Below, piece after piece: positions 17,545 to 27,295 of a stretch of DNA of 49,913 nt. Source of the DNA: Planctomycetota bacterium (GTDB taxonomy: Bacteria; Planctomycetota; UBA11346); assembly GCA_027859175.1 (NCBI GenBank), contig JAQIBG010000005.1, positions 1 to 49,913 on the forward strand, in the 5' to 3' direction. The position numbers and the translations under genes were made by a program. Under the pieces are notes generated by a model. The model was given only the letters and a program-made list of their open reading frames with translations, was not told the DNA's origin and did not search any database. Within the stretch, counting starts at the first letter, position 1. Every line of letters begins with the position of its first letter.

Positions 17545-20268
17545 ATGACAGCACAGGTGATCGACGGCAAGGCGGTGGCGAAGCACAGGCGAGATGCCTT
17601 GCGGGGCACCATCGCAGACCTGCAAGCGGGTGGTATCCACCCCTGCCTAGCGGCAATCACCGTTGACGGTGATCCCGCCTGGGGCGTGTACTCGAAACGC
17701 CAGGCGCGCAGCTGTGAACTGCTCAGCATTGTGTATCGGCGCGAGCAACTGCCGGCCGGCAGCACCCAGGAAGACCTGACCGAACGCATTGAGATGCTCA
17801 ACGCCGACGCCTCGGTGCATGGCATCATTATTCAGGCGCCCTTGCAGGAGCCCTTTGATCTGTTTGCGGCGCAAAGCCTGATCTCACCAGCCAAAGACGT
17901 GGAGGGGGTCAACCCCGCCAACCTCGGCCTCGTGCTGGCTGGCCGGGCTGGCATCGCGCCGTGCACCGCACGCAGCGCCTTTGCCCTGGCCGAGCACGCC
18001 ATGGGCGACCTGCGCGGCGTTGAAGCCGTGGTTGTGGGCGCTTCGGTTATCGTTGGGAAACCGGTTGCACAATTGCTGCTCGCGGCTGGCGCCACGGTTC
18101 ACATCTGCCACATCGACACCGTTGACGTGGCAAGCCATACCAGCAAGGCCGACCTCGTGGTGGTGGCGGTTGGCAAGGCCGGTCTGGTGACCGGCGCTAT
18201 GCTCAAGCCGGGCGCGGTGGTGGTGGACGTTGGCATCAACAGCATTAGTGATGCCGACGGCACGCGCATCGTGGGCGATGTTGACCCCGACGCCTGGGAT
18301 GTCGCCGGCCATATCACGCCAGTACCCGGCGGCGTGGGCGCGCTAACCACCACCATTCTGCTCGAACACACGGTACGCGCGGCCGAGGCCCTGCGCGACC
18401 AAGTGCCGGCCTTTGAGGGCGGCGCGCTCACGCGAATTCTTGGCGGCGCGGGCATCGACCTGCCGCCCGATGTAGCCGATCGCCTAGCCGGTCTGCTATC
18501 GCGGCACTTGGTAACCGGTGTATCGGCGATGCCGCATCGCTCGGCCCTCGAGCGGCGCCTAGACCGCGGCTGTCTGGTGTTGGACGGCGGTATCACCAGT
18601 GCGCTGGTAGCGCGCGGCGTTGACGCCACCTGCCCACCACGGGCCAATCTTGATGCCCCAGATGTTGTTCAAGCCGTGCATGAAGACTTCATCGCGGCCG
18701 GTGCCGAGGCCATCACCACCAATACCTTCCACCTCAATCGCTACGATCACGACCGCGAAGAATGCGCCCGTTTGGTGCGCGCTGCGGTGCGCTTGGCGCG
18801 TCATGCCGGCCGTGGCCGCGTAATGGTGCTCGGGTCGATTGGGCCCTTGGGCAAGGTGGTGGGCGTTGAACTCGCAATCGAAGAAGCCGAAGAAGCCTAC
18901 GCCGAACTGGCGATGGAAATGGCTGACGCCGGTGTTGATGGCGTGATCCTGGAGACCTTCCCGTCAACCGCCGATCTCGCTGCCGCGGTGCGTGCAGTGC
19001 GCCGCAGTACCAGTCTGCCAGTGATTGCGTGCCGCCGATACCAGGGCGTGGACCACGACGAGATGGCCGAGTTCGCGCTCGCCATGGAGCGTGACGGCGC
19101 CACTGCCATTGGCCTCAACTGCGTGGGCGGTCCGCGCGCTTTACTCCCAGCGGTATCGCTCCTGGCCGGCCTGACCGACCTTCCGGTTGTAGCGCAGCCC
19201 AATGCTGGCTACCCACGCCGTGATGCCGACGGGCGTCTCAGTTATAGCCTGCGGCCTGCTTGGTTGGCCCGCATGGGCGAAGCGTACGTAGCCGCTGGCG
19301 TGCGCGTCATCGGCGGCTGCTGCGGCGTGGCCCCCGAGCACATCGCTGCGCTCGCCGATACCGTTTCGGGCGCCGTGCCAGGCACCCCGCGTGAAATGGG
19401 GTCTGCTGAAATTCGGGCGGCACGCGCTGCGGCCGCACACCCCTTGCTCGATGCCATGGCAAACGATGCCTTCCCGATTCTCACCCTCATTGCCGGGCGC
19501 TGCGAGATTGGCAGCGCGGCGCAGGCTGCCGGAGAATTGGGCCACGCTGGAGCCGCCGCGATTGGCCTCGATCCCGGTTGGCCAGGTAGCGCCCGCCTGG
19601 GTGAATTGCCGGCGCAATTGCACCACGTGCAAGACCGCGCCGGCGTTCCCGGCATTCTAGCGCTGGAGGCGGGCAGCCTCAGCCTGATTGAAGCCGAATC
19701 GCTGCTGCGCGCCGCGCATCTGCTCGACATTCGCCTGGTCTTGATCGACGCCGGTATTTTTGCCGGCGGGCGCGAAGGTGGCGGCAGCGAAACCGAGCAA
19801 CTGCTCTCGCTGATCGGGCGTCTCAATGCCGGCCGTGACGCCCGTGGCTCGCGTATTGATGGGTACACCGATTTCACGGTTGGTGTGCGCCTGCCCGAAG
19901 AAGCCATGAGCCGCGCCAGCACCTTTGCGGCGGCTGGTGCGGCCTTCTGCACCGTGCAACCGGTGTACGAACCGAGCCGATTCAAGGCGGCGGTGGCGGC
20001 CTATGACGCCGACATCCCACTGCTGGCCGAGGTGCTGGTGCTGCCCGATGCCGATACCGCTGAAGAGTTGGACAACGAAGTGCCAGCGCTATCGGTCCCT
20101 GAGCGTTTGCGGCAGCGTTTATGCAGCGACCCCGATGAAGACGTGGCCGGGGTGCTGCGCTTCTTGGGTGCGTACCGCCATCGCCTGGCCGGCGCGTGTC
20201 TGCTGCTGCCTGATGCGCGCACTGACGCCGCCGTGCAGGTGCTCACCGCAGTGCCCGCGCTGACATGA
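17545..20268 (+). CDS. Trifunctional-like fusion: FolD-like + homocysteine S-methyltransferase + MTHFR-like domain
   Basis: FolD: GIIIQAPLQ, GASVIVGKPVAQLL, ITPVPGGVGALTT; HMT: LDGGITSALVARG, IGLNCVGGP, IGGCCG; MTHFR-like: FCTVQPVYEPSRF, LDNEVPALSVPERLRQRL. Confidence 0.9.
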   Translation: MTAQVIDGKAVAKHRRDALRGTIADLQAGGIHPCLAAITVDGDPAWGVYSKRQARSCELLSIVYRREQLPAGSTQEDLTERIEMLNADASVHGIIIQAPLQEPFDLFAAQSLISPAKDVEGVNPANLGLVLAGRAGIAPCTARSAFALAEHAMGDLRGVEAVVVGASVIVGKPVAQLLLAAGATVHICHIDTVDVASHTSKADLVVVAVGKAGLVTGAMLKPGAVVVDVGINSISDADGTRIVGDVDPDAWDVAGHITPVPGGVGALTTTILLEHTVRAAEALRDQVPAFEGGALTRILGGAGIDLPPDVADRLAGLLSRHLVTGVSAMPHRSALERRLDRGCLVLDGGITSALVARGVDATCPPRANLDAPDVVQAVHEDFIAAGAEAITTNTFHLNRYDHDREECARLVRAAVRLARHAGRGRVMVLGSIGPLGKVVGVELAIEEAEEAYAELAMEMADAGVDGVILETFPSTADLAAAVRAVRRSTSLPVIACRRYQGVDHDEMAEFALAMERDGATAIGLNCVGGPRALLPAVSLLAGLTDLPVVAQPNAGYPRRDADGRLSYSLRPAWLARMGEAYVAAGVRVIGGCCGVAPEHIAALADTVSGAVPGTPREMGSAEIRAARAAAAHPLLDAMANDAFPILTLIAGRCEIGSAAQAAGELGHAGAAAIGLDPGWPGSARLGELPAQLHHVQDRAGVPGILALEAGSLSLIEAESLLRAAHLLDIRLVLIDAGIFAGGREGGGSETEQLLSLIGRLNAGRDARGSRIDGYTDFTVGVRLPEEAMSRASTFAAAGAAFCTVQPVYEPSRFKAAVAAYDADIPLLAEVLVLPDADTAEELDNEVPALSVPERLRQRLCSDPDEDVAGVLRFLGAYRHRLAGACLLLPDARTDAAVQVLTAVPALT

Positions 20269-21068
20269 GTGGTCATATGCTGGTGACTGGAGCCAGCGCT
20301 GGCATCGGCGCCGCGTTATGTCGCCGTGCCGTGGCCCGGGGCTGGCGCGTGACCGCCTGGGCGCGCCGCAGTGAACGCCTAACGGACCTTCAGAGCGAAC
20401 TCGGCGCAGCCTGCCACATCGCCACCGTCGATGTTACCGACGCTGAGAGCATCGCCGCCGGGGTAGCCAGCGCGGTGGCCACGCATGGCGCTTTCAATGC
20501 GATCGTTGCTAATGCCGGTAGGGGGGTCGACGGTGAGATTCTCGATCTCAGCGTTAACGACATCAGTGCGGTGTTCGACGTCAATGTGCTGGGCGTCCAC
20601 CGCTGCCTCCAGGCCACGCGACCGCACTGGGCGGACAAGGCGCGCATCATCATCGTGTCGTCGATTGTGGCCTATTTGTCGATCCCGCGCATGGGAGCCT
20701 ACTGCGCCACCAAGCACGCCGTCGATGCCTATGCCGCTGCGCTGCGCGTTGAGCTCGCCGCCAGCGGGCATCACGTGTGCACCATTAACCCCGGCACCAT
20801 TGATACCGAGTTCTTTGATGTCGCGCCCACGCCAGGCCGCCAGTGGACCTGGCGCCCCGGCCAAGCCCTACGCGCCGAGCGCGTGGCCCGAGCAATGGAG
20901 CGCGTAGCCCGAGGGGGCCACCGGCGCCGTATTGTGCTGCCCGGCAGCGCGTACGCTGTCATTGCCTTGGCTCGGCTGTGCCCAGCTATTGGTGAGAGGT
21001 TATTGCGCCGCGCGCTTGGGCGCATGCGGGCGGCCGAATCAGCTGCAGAAAAGCCTGAGCACCCTTAA
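20265..21068 (+). CDS. SDR family NAD(P)-dependent oxidoreductase
   Basis: TGASAGIGAALCRRAV, ANAGRG, YCATKHAVDAY; overlaps the preceding stop. Confidence 0.88.
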   Translation: MSGHMLVTGASAGIGAALCRRAVARGWRVTAWARRSERLTDLQSELGAACHIATVDVTDAESIAAGVASAVATHGAFNAIVANAGRGVDGEILDLSVNDISAVFDVNVLGVHRCLQATRPHWADKARIIIVSSIVAYLSIPRMGAYCATKHAVDAYAAALRVELAASGHHVCTINPGTIDTEFFDVAPTPGRQWTWRPGQALRAERVARAMERVARGGHRRRIVLPGSAYAVIALARLCPAIGERLLRRALGRMRAAESAAEKPEHP

Positions 21069-21069
21069 C

Positions 21070-21097
21070 GGAAACCTGTTAGACGTTGACAGTTTCC
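21070..21097 (+). promoter_or_regulatory. Candidate promoter -35 inside a dyad upstream of the peroxiredoxin gene
   Basis: GGAAAcCTGTTAGACGTTGACAGTTTCC: GGAAA/TTTCC and CTGT/ACAG nested; TTGACA at 21086-21091. Confidence 0.4.
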
Positions 21098-21170
21098 GAA
21101 CCTTGTTCAATCTACCACACCCCACAAGGACCAGCGCGTCCACCACACCCTTCCTATGGAGCACACCAGC

Positions 21171-21764
21171 ATGAGCTTCCTCGTTACCAAGCCCGCCCCC
21201 GACTTCACCGCCACTGCGGTTCTGCCCGACAACAGCATCGTTGAGGATTTCTCCCTCAGCAGCTTCAAAGGCAAGTATGTGGTGCTGTTCTTCTACCCCC
21301 TCGACTTCACCTTCGTGTGCCCGTCTGAGATCATCGCCTTCTCGAAGGCCGTTGAAGAGTTCAAGTCGCGTAACGTTGAGCTGATCGGTGTGTCGGTTGA
21401 CAGCCAGTTCTCGCACTACGCCTGGCGCCAGACCAAGGTTGAAGACGGCGGCATCGGCGAGATCGCCTACCCGCTGGTAGCCGACCTCGACAAGTCGATC
21501 GCTCGCGACTACGGCGTGCTGTTCAACGAGGCTGTTGCCCTGCGCGGCAGCTTCCTGATCGACAAGGACGGCATCGTGCGCCACGCCACCGTCAACGACC
21601 TGCCCCTGGGCCGTAACGTTGCCGAAACCCTGCGCATGGTCGACGCTCTGCAGTTCACCGAAGAGAACGGCGAAGTGTGCCCGGCTAACTGGAGCAAGGG
21701 TGACGAAGGCATGAAGCCCACCGCCGACGGCGTTGCCAGCTACTTGGCCAAGCACGCTAAATAA
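21171..21764 (+). CDS. 2-Cys peroxiredoxin (AhpC/TSA, Prx1 type)
   Basis: FYPLDFTFVCPSEIIAFS, VSVDSQFSHYAWR, resolving Cys GEVCPANW. Confidence 0.95.
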   Translation: MSFLVTKPAPDFTATAVLPDNSIVEDFSLSSFKGKYVVLFFYPLDFTFVCPSEIIAFSKAVEEFKSRNVELIGVSVDSQFSHYAWRQTKVEDGGIGEIAYPLVADLDKSIARDYGVLFNEAVALRGSFLIDKDGIVRHATVNDLPLGRNVAETLRMVDALQFTEENGEVCPANWSKGDEGMKPTADGVASYLAKHAK

Positions 21765-21794
21765 ATCGCCCCGATTAGGGATCGGATAACGACT

Positions 21795-21830
21795 CGCCCG
21801 TCAGGTTTTCCTGGCGGGCGATTTGTTTTT
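21795..21830 (+). terminator. Rho-independent terminator of the peroxiredoxin gene
   Basis: CGCCCGTCAGG-TTTT-CCTGGCGGGCG then ATTTGTTTTT. Confidence 0.85.
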
Positions 21831-21934
21831 ATCAGCCTCGTAGGTTCGACCGCGAGGGGGTGACCGCAGCATCCCGAGCAGAGTAGTCAGGATTGTGCTG
21901 GCGCCGTTGCCCCCAGAGCCAATCTCGCCTCGCC

Positions 21935-22393
21935 ATGAGTGGAGAGACGCCCCCGATTCCCCGGATGGCAGCAGATCGCCTGTACGGCATCAGCATGCGC
22001 CCGCATGAGCTGTCTCTGTATGGCGACCGCGTCTTGTTTGATTTGCGCTACAGCGCCATTTTCGATGACGCAGACGAATCAACATCTAGTCATTTCAAGC
22101 TGATGGTGCTGGAGATGGCCTGCGACGTGCCCGCTGATGCCGACCCGCAAGTGGCTGGTAAGCGTATCGAACTGGTCAAATGTGGCTGGGAACTCGAATT
22201 GGAGACCAGCCGTGCGTGGCCCTCGGCGCAGCTCCCGGAGTTGCCCGAAGAGTTACCCTACTTGATCGGCAAAATCGCCGAAACCGTTAATGATTTGGCG
22301 CGTCGGGCGGGCCTGGAGGCGCCATTTGGTGCCGCTCTGCAAGAAAAGCTGGTCACCGATTACCGCGCGCGCTATGCGGGCCCTGCGAACTAG
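21935..22393 (+). CDS. Hypothetical protein
   Basis: ORF 21893-22393; start proposed at MSGETPPIPRM; no recognised domain. Confidence 0.5.
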   Translation: MSGETPPIPRMAADRLYGISMRPHELSLYGDRVLFDLRYSAIFDDADESTSSHFKLMVLEMACDVPADADPQVAGKRIELVKCGWELELETSRAWPSAQLPELPEELPYLIGKIAETVNDLARRAGLEAPFGAALQEKLVTDYRARYAGPAN

Positions 22394-22508
22394 GAAAGCG
22401 CTGCTATGCACTACTTGCATTGGTTGAGCCCGGTTTACAACATGCCCCCGTCATGGCGATGGTGTCCGGCTGTTGCCAAGTCCAGCGCCGTCTCTAGTTT
22501 GCCGCCTT

Positions 22509-22536
22509 CCCACGTGGGAGGCTTACTCACACGTGA
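22509..22536. promoter_or_regulatory. Two CACGTG palindromes upstream of the act/cox operon
   Basis: CCCACGTGGG 22509-22518 and CACGTG 22530-22535. Confidence 0.3.
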
Positions 22537-22563
22537 TTTGCGTCGTATCCCGAGGACAACTAC

Positions 22564-23676
22564 GTGAGCGACAACCTCGTAAAACGCACCCTGCCGCGCC
22601 CACCCCAGCCAACGGCGCCACTGAAGCGCTATTGGCACCTGCTGTTGGCGCTCGTCATCGCGGTGAGCGCCTTCTCGTACTGGTGGGCTTTCTACGCCTT
22701 CTATGACGTGGGTTACGCCCCGCTGCAGCCTGTGCCATATAGTCACAAGCTGCATGCCGGCGACCTCGGCATCGATTGCAAGTACTGCCACTTCAATGCT
22801 GAGCGCGGCAAGCATGCCGGCGTGCCACCGGTATCGGTGTGCATGGGCTGCCACGCGCCTGAGAAGGGCATGGCAGCCCAGTCGTTTCCGGGTGTGGTCA
22901 AGTTGCTGGAGTTGGCCAACAATGAGGCCGGCTTCTACGACAATGATCAAGACCTGGATCCGGCCGGCGAAGGTGTGCGCAAAGACGGTGGCGTGATCCA
23001 CTGGAACCGCGTCCACAAGCTGCCAGACCACGTGTTCTTCTCGCATCAGTGGCATGTGAAGGCTGGCGTCTCGTGCCAGACCTGCCACGGCCCGATCGAG
23101 ACCATGGAAGTGGTTCAGCAGGCCGAGAACCTGTCGATGGGCTGGTGCATCAGCTGTCACCGCAACGACAACTACGTTGGTGGCCGCGAGTATGACGGCA
23201 GCGCAGAAACCTTCACCGTTGGCACCGCCAACTATGACGTACTGCGCCAGCGGATTCGCCCTGACAACGTGGTGCATTTCCACGAGCCACTCACTGCGAG
23301 TGTGACCGGGCATCATGAAGAGGTCCCGGCTGATGTGAGCCCCGCTGAAGAGGCGGTCGAGGAACATCACGGCCAAACCCTGCGCGGCCTTGAGCGCGAA
23401 AGCCGAGACGAAGACCTGGTCAACCGGACCTACTTCACGCAGGCGCAGTTCGAGAAGCTCAATGAGCTGTTTCAGCACTATCGTCAAGATGACGGCACCA
23501 GCCGTCTGCCCCGCTGGCGGATCGCTGATCTGCCAGAAACCCATGCTCTGTTCTATCTCGATCATGCCGACGCCGATGGCGATGGTAAGGTCGACGATCC
23601 CGCGCTGTTGAAGGATCCTGCCGCTTTTGGCACCTTCCAGAACGCTCCCACCCAGTGCAGCACCTGTCACCAGTAG
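22564..23676 (+). CDS. actA: Alternative complex III subunit ActA, pentahaem cytochrome c
   Basis: Five CxxCH motifs (CKYCH, CMGCH, CQTCH, CISCH, CSTCH), N-terminal TM, GTG start, followed by actB-F. Confidence 0.92.
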   Translation: MSDNLVKRTLPRPPQPTAPLKRYWHLLLALVIAVSAFSYWWAFYAFYDVGYAPLQPVPYSHKLHAGDLGIDCKYCHFNAERGKHAGVPPVSVCMGCHAPEKGMAAQSFPGVVKLLELANNEAGFYDNDQDLDPAGEGVRKDGGVIHWNRVHKLPDHVFFSHQWHVKAGVSCQTCHGPIETMEVVQQAENLSMGWCISCHRNDNYVGGREYDGSAETFTVGTANYDVLRQRIRPDNVVHFHEPLTASVTGHHEEVPADVSPAEEAVEEHHGQTLRGLERESRDEDLVNRTYFTQAQFEKLNELFQHYRQDDGTSRLPRWRIADLPETHALFYLDHADADGDGKVDDPALLKDPAAFGTFQNAPTQCSTCHQ

Positions 23677-23686
23677 GCCCGACGCA

Positions 23687-26600
23687 ATGCCCAGCAAGCA
23701 GTGGAAGAACATCGAGGAGCTGACCAGCTCCACCGCGACGGCCTCGGCCCGCAACGCCGAATTCGGCCCGGATGTGGAGTCGGCTATGGCCGCACTGCGC
23801 ACCGAGTACGGACTCGACGAAGCGGCCGCCGAGCATCGTCCGGTGAAGATCGATACCGACAACGACGCCGTACATCAGGAAGACCTGCGCCAGTTGCTGC
23901 CCTCGGTCAGCCGGCGTGGCTTCATGAAGCTGACCGGCGCCGCCGCGGTATTCGGACTCGCCGGATGCTGGGCCAAGCCCCAGGAAACCCTGGTGCCCTA
24001 CGCCGAGCAGCCTGAGGGCTCCACCATCGGCGAAGCGCGCTACTACTCGACCGCAGTGCGCGTCGACGGTGAGTTCCTGCCGGTCATCGCCAAGCAGTAC
24101 GACGGGCGCCCGATTAAGCTCGAAGGCAACCCCGACGACACCCTCGGCGGCGGCACCTTGAGCCTGCGTGGTCAGGCCAGCCTGCTTGATCTGTACGACC
24201 CCGACCGCTTCCAGAACGGCCCGCTGGCTGCCGGTACGAGCATCGCTTGGGGCGAGCTCGACGCCACCGTTGGCGCCGCTTTGTCGGCCGGTGGTATCGG
24301 CTTGGTCACCGGCCCGATCGACGGCCCCGCCAACAAGCGTCTGCTCGACGCCTGGAAGCAGGCTTTCGGTGCCCGTCTCCAGCACGCCGCGTACAGCCCC
24401 TTCGCCAAAGACGAAGCACGCGCTGCACGCGCCAGCGTGTTCGGCAAGGCGCAGGGGGTTGACGTGGTCTACCACTTCGATCGCGCTGCATCGCTGGTCA
24501 CCTTCGGCTCATGCCCGATCAGCGGCGGCCATGAAGGCCATTACGCCCACGTGGCGATGGGCAAACAGCGTCGCCTCAAGAGTGCCGGCGCCGGCGCCGA
24601 AATGGGACAACTGATCGCCTTCGAACCGATGGTCACCCAGACCGGTTCGGTGGCTGACCTGCGCCAGCGCGTGCCGATGGAACGCATGGACTTCGTGGCC
24701 TGGGCTGTGGCCTACCGCGTTGCTGAATTGCTGAACAAGGAAGCTCTGCTCAACGGCATCTTGACCCGCGCCGACTACCAGGAAGCCGCTGCCGTTGTGT
24801 GCGGTCCGCACCCCAACCTCACGCGCGCCGACGCTCTCTACCCCAACCTCGACAAGCCTGAACTGCAAAACGCGATCGACTTCGCATCAGTCAGCTTGGT
24901 GGCGAACAAGGGTAAGAGCTTGGTCTACGTTGGCGGCGCCATTCACAACACAGACAGCAGCCGTGGCCTGTACCAAGCCGCTGCCTTCATCAACTGGATC
25001 CTCGGCAACGAAGGTCACACCCTTGAGACCAGCCAGGCTGACAGTGCCGTGATCGCCAGCGAAGTCGCCACCAAGGGCGTACTCGCCGCCGCCGCCGCTG
25101 GTAAGCTCAAAACCCTGATCATTGCCGACGCCAACCTCGCCTACAGCCTGCCTGGCGCAGCCGCCCAGATTGCTGCCGCCAAAGATAAGGGCTGCAGCGT
25201 GGTGGTGCTCGCTGAGCGCATGACCGAGACGGCCGCCTTGGCCGATATCGTGGCGCCCACCACGCATAGCCTTGAAAGCTGGGGTGATGGCGAACCGCGC
25301 CCTGGTGTGCTGGCTCTCCAGCAGCCGATGAGCCCGCGCTTCTGGGATAACCGCCAGGTGCAAGACAGCCTGATCAGCTTTGCCGCCGCCGCTGGCGTTG
25401 AGCGCTTCAAGCGCGAAGCCTCTGCGGTCAGCAAGGCCAAGTCGCGCATTAGCAATGTTGCCCTGTGGGACGCAGCAGCAGCCGGTGTGCTTGGCTGGAG
25501 TGCCTTCCTGAAGGAAACCTGGGCCGGCACCGTGCGCACCGCGAGTGGTGTCGCGATTGGTCCGGATGCATTCTGGAAAACCGCGCTCGGGCGTGGCTTT
25601 GTGGCTGTTCCGGCCAAGGGCCCTGGTGCAGCAGGTAGCTTTGCGGCGCAGGCCGTGAAACGCCCGTCTGAGACCAAGGCCAGCGACGCGCGCCTGATCT
25701 TGTCGGCCAGCCGTACGCTGGGTGACGGCAGCCAGGCCAACAATGCGTGGCTCCAAGAAACCCCCGACCCGATCGGTAAGGTCACCTGGGATAACTACCT
25801 TGCGGTCTCGCTGAAAGACGCGCAGCGCCTCGGCTTTAAGAAAGACGACATCGCACAGGTCACCGTGGGCGAAACCAGCTTCACGGTTCCGGTGCAGGTG
25901 CAGCCTGGTCAACTCGAAGGCAGCTATGAGCTGTACCTCGGGTGGGGTCAGACCGAAAGCTTCGGCTCGGTTGCCAACGACGGCGGCCTCGGCCAGCGCA
26001 TCAACGCCTTTGCCCTTACCGACGGCGCCCGCTGGGGCATCCCGGTGCAAGTCGCCAAGGCTGATGGCAGCTACAAGCTGGCTTCTACGCAATACCATCA
26101 CTACATGGATGGTCGCGACATCGCCATGGGCGACTCGATCGAACTACACCGCAAGGATGCCGACGGCAAAATTCGCGCCTCGCATCATCACCACCTGTGG
26201 TCGGGCGGTACCGGCGCCATCAGAACTGGCGACGGCGAAACCCAGAACGACACCAACAACCTCAACTTGTGGGGTCAAACCTTCGTCTATCCTGGCCGTC
26301 GCTGGGGCATGCTGGTTGACCTCAGCGCCTGTGATGGCTGCGGTGCCTGCATCGTTGCCTGTGGTGCGGAAAACAACGTGCCGGTGGTTGGTCGCGAAGA
26401 AGTGCGCCGTGGTCGCGAGATGCACTGGATGCGCATCGACCGCTACTACACCACGCCCTTGATTGAGGGCTATCACAAGGACGACCAGTGGAGCGACAGC
26501 GCCGTCATTGAAGAGCACGACCCCGAGAACCTCGGCGTGGTGCATCAACCGATGATGTGTCAGCACTGCGGTCACGCGCCGTGTGAAGAAGTGTGCCCGG

Positions 26601-27295
26601 CCATGGCCACGATGCACAACGAGGAGACCGTCAACCTGATGATCTACAATCGTTGCATCGGCACCCGTTTCTGCGCCAACAACTGCCCGTACAAGGTGCG
26701 TCGCTTCAACTACTACGAATACTCGAAGATGCGTAAGGGCCCGGATACCAGCGATCCGCTCGGGCGCGTTGCGCGCAATGTCGTCACCGAAGGCTACACC
26801 ACCTCGCAAGAGGAGTTGGGTGGTTGGGAAGCACCGCTAGCGCTGCTGCTTAACCCCACCGTGACGGTGCGCTCCAAGGGTGTCATGGAGAAGTGCAACT
26901 TCTGCATTCAGCGCACCCGCGATATTCGCGAGGGCGAAAAGAAGACCAACCGTGCGTACGACGACACCGATCTGATGAAGACCACGGCCTGCGCGCAAAC
27001 CTGCCCGATGGGGGCGATCACCTTCGGCGACATCGCCGATCCGTTCTCGACCATCACCGAGAAGAAGCATGCTTTCCCGCACCATTACGAGGTGCTGGAC
27101 AAGGTGATCAACACGCGCCCGGCGGTGAGCTATCTCCGCCAGATTCGCAACATCCCGGCCAGTGCCGAAGATCTTGCCAGCCTCGAAGGGGGCCACGGCA
27201 AGAGCGACGCGCGCGACGACGAGGGTCATCACGAGGGTGACGGCCACGATCATGGCAAGGTCACCCATACCCCGACCACGGAGGGTCAGGCCTGA
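23687..27295 (+). CDS. actB: Alternative complex III subunit ActB (molybdopterin-oxidoreductase-like plus Fe-S domain)
   Basis: Tat-like [21 protein letters not shown]-terminal ferredoxin motifs [47 protein letters not shown]. Confidence 0.93.
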   Translation: MPSKQWKNIEELTSSTATASARNAEFGPDVESAMAALRTEYGLDEAAAEHRPVKIDTDNDAVHQEDLRQLLPSVSRRGFMKLTGAAAVFGLAGCWAKPQETLVPYAEQPEGSTIGEARYYSTAVRVDGEFLPVIAKQYDGRPIKLEGNPDDTLGGGTLSLRGQASLLDLYDPDRFQNGPLAAGTSIAWGELDATVGAALSAGGIGLVTGPIDGPANKRLLDAWKQAFGARLQHAAYSPFAKDEARAARASVFGKAQGVDVVYHFDRAASLVTFGSCPISGGHEGHYAHVAMGKQRRLKSAGAGAEMGQLIAFEPMVTQTGSVADLRQRVPMERMDFVAWAVAYRVAELLNKEALLNGILTRADYQEAAAVVCGPHPNLTRADALYPNLDKPELQNAIDFASVSLVANKGKSLVYVGGAIHNTDSSRGLYQAAAFINWILGNEGHTLETSQADSAVIASEVATKGVLAAAAAGKLKTLIIADANLAYSLPGAAAQIAAAKDKGCSVVVLAERMTETAALADIVAPTTHSLESWGDGEPRPGVLALQQPMSPRFWDNRQVQDSLISFAAAAGVERFKREASAVSKAKSRISNVALWDAAAAGVLGWSAFLKETWAGTVRTASGVAIGPDAFWKTALGRGFVAVPAKGPGAAGSFAAQAVKRPSETKASDARLILSASRTLGDGSQANNAWLQETPDPIGKVTWDNYLAVSLKDAQRLGFKKDDIAQVTVGETSFTVPVQVQPGQLEGSYELYLGWGQTESFGSVANDGGLGQRINAFALTDGARWGIPVQVAKADGSYKLASTQYHHYMDGRDIAMGDSIELHRKDADGKIRASHHHHLWSGGTGAIRTGDGETQNDTNNLNLWGQTFVYPGRRWGMLVDLSACDGCGACIVACGAENNVPVVGREEVRRGREMHWMRIDRYYTTPLIEGYHKDDQWSDSAVIEEHDPENLGVVHQPMMCQHCGHAPCEEVCPAMATMHNEETVNLMIYNRCIGTRFCANNCPYKVRRFNYYEYSKMRKGPDTSDPLGRVARNVVTEGYTTSQEELGGWEAPLALLLNPTVTVRSKGVMEKCNFCIQRTRDIREGEKKTNRAYDDTDLMKTTACAQTCPMGAITFGDIADPFSTITEKKHAFPHHYEVLDKVINTRPAVSYLRQIRNIPASAEDLASLEGGHGKSDARDDEGHHEGDGHDHGKVTHTPTTEGQA

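Noticed and set aside
22435-23862. 475-aa minus-strand ORF opposite actA
   Set aside because: Antisense shadow of a clear pentahaem cytochrome gene in a high-GC genome; no domain signature
24887-26101. 404-aa minus-strand ORF inside actB
   Set aside because: Antisense to a well-supported CDS with low-complexity composition
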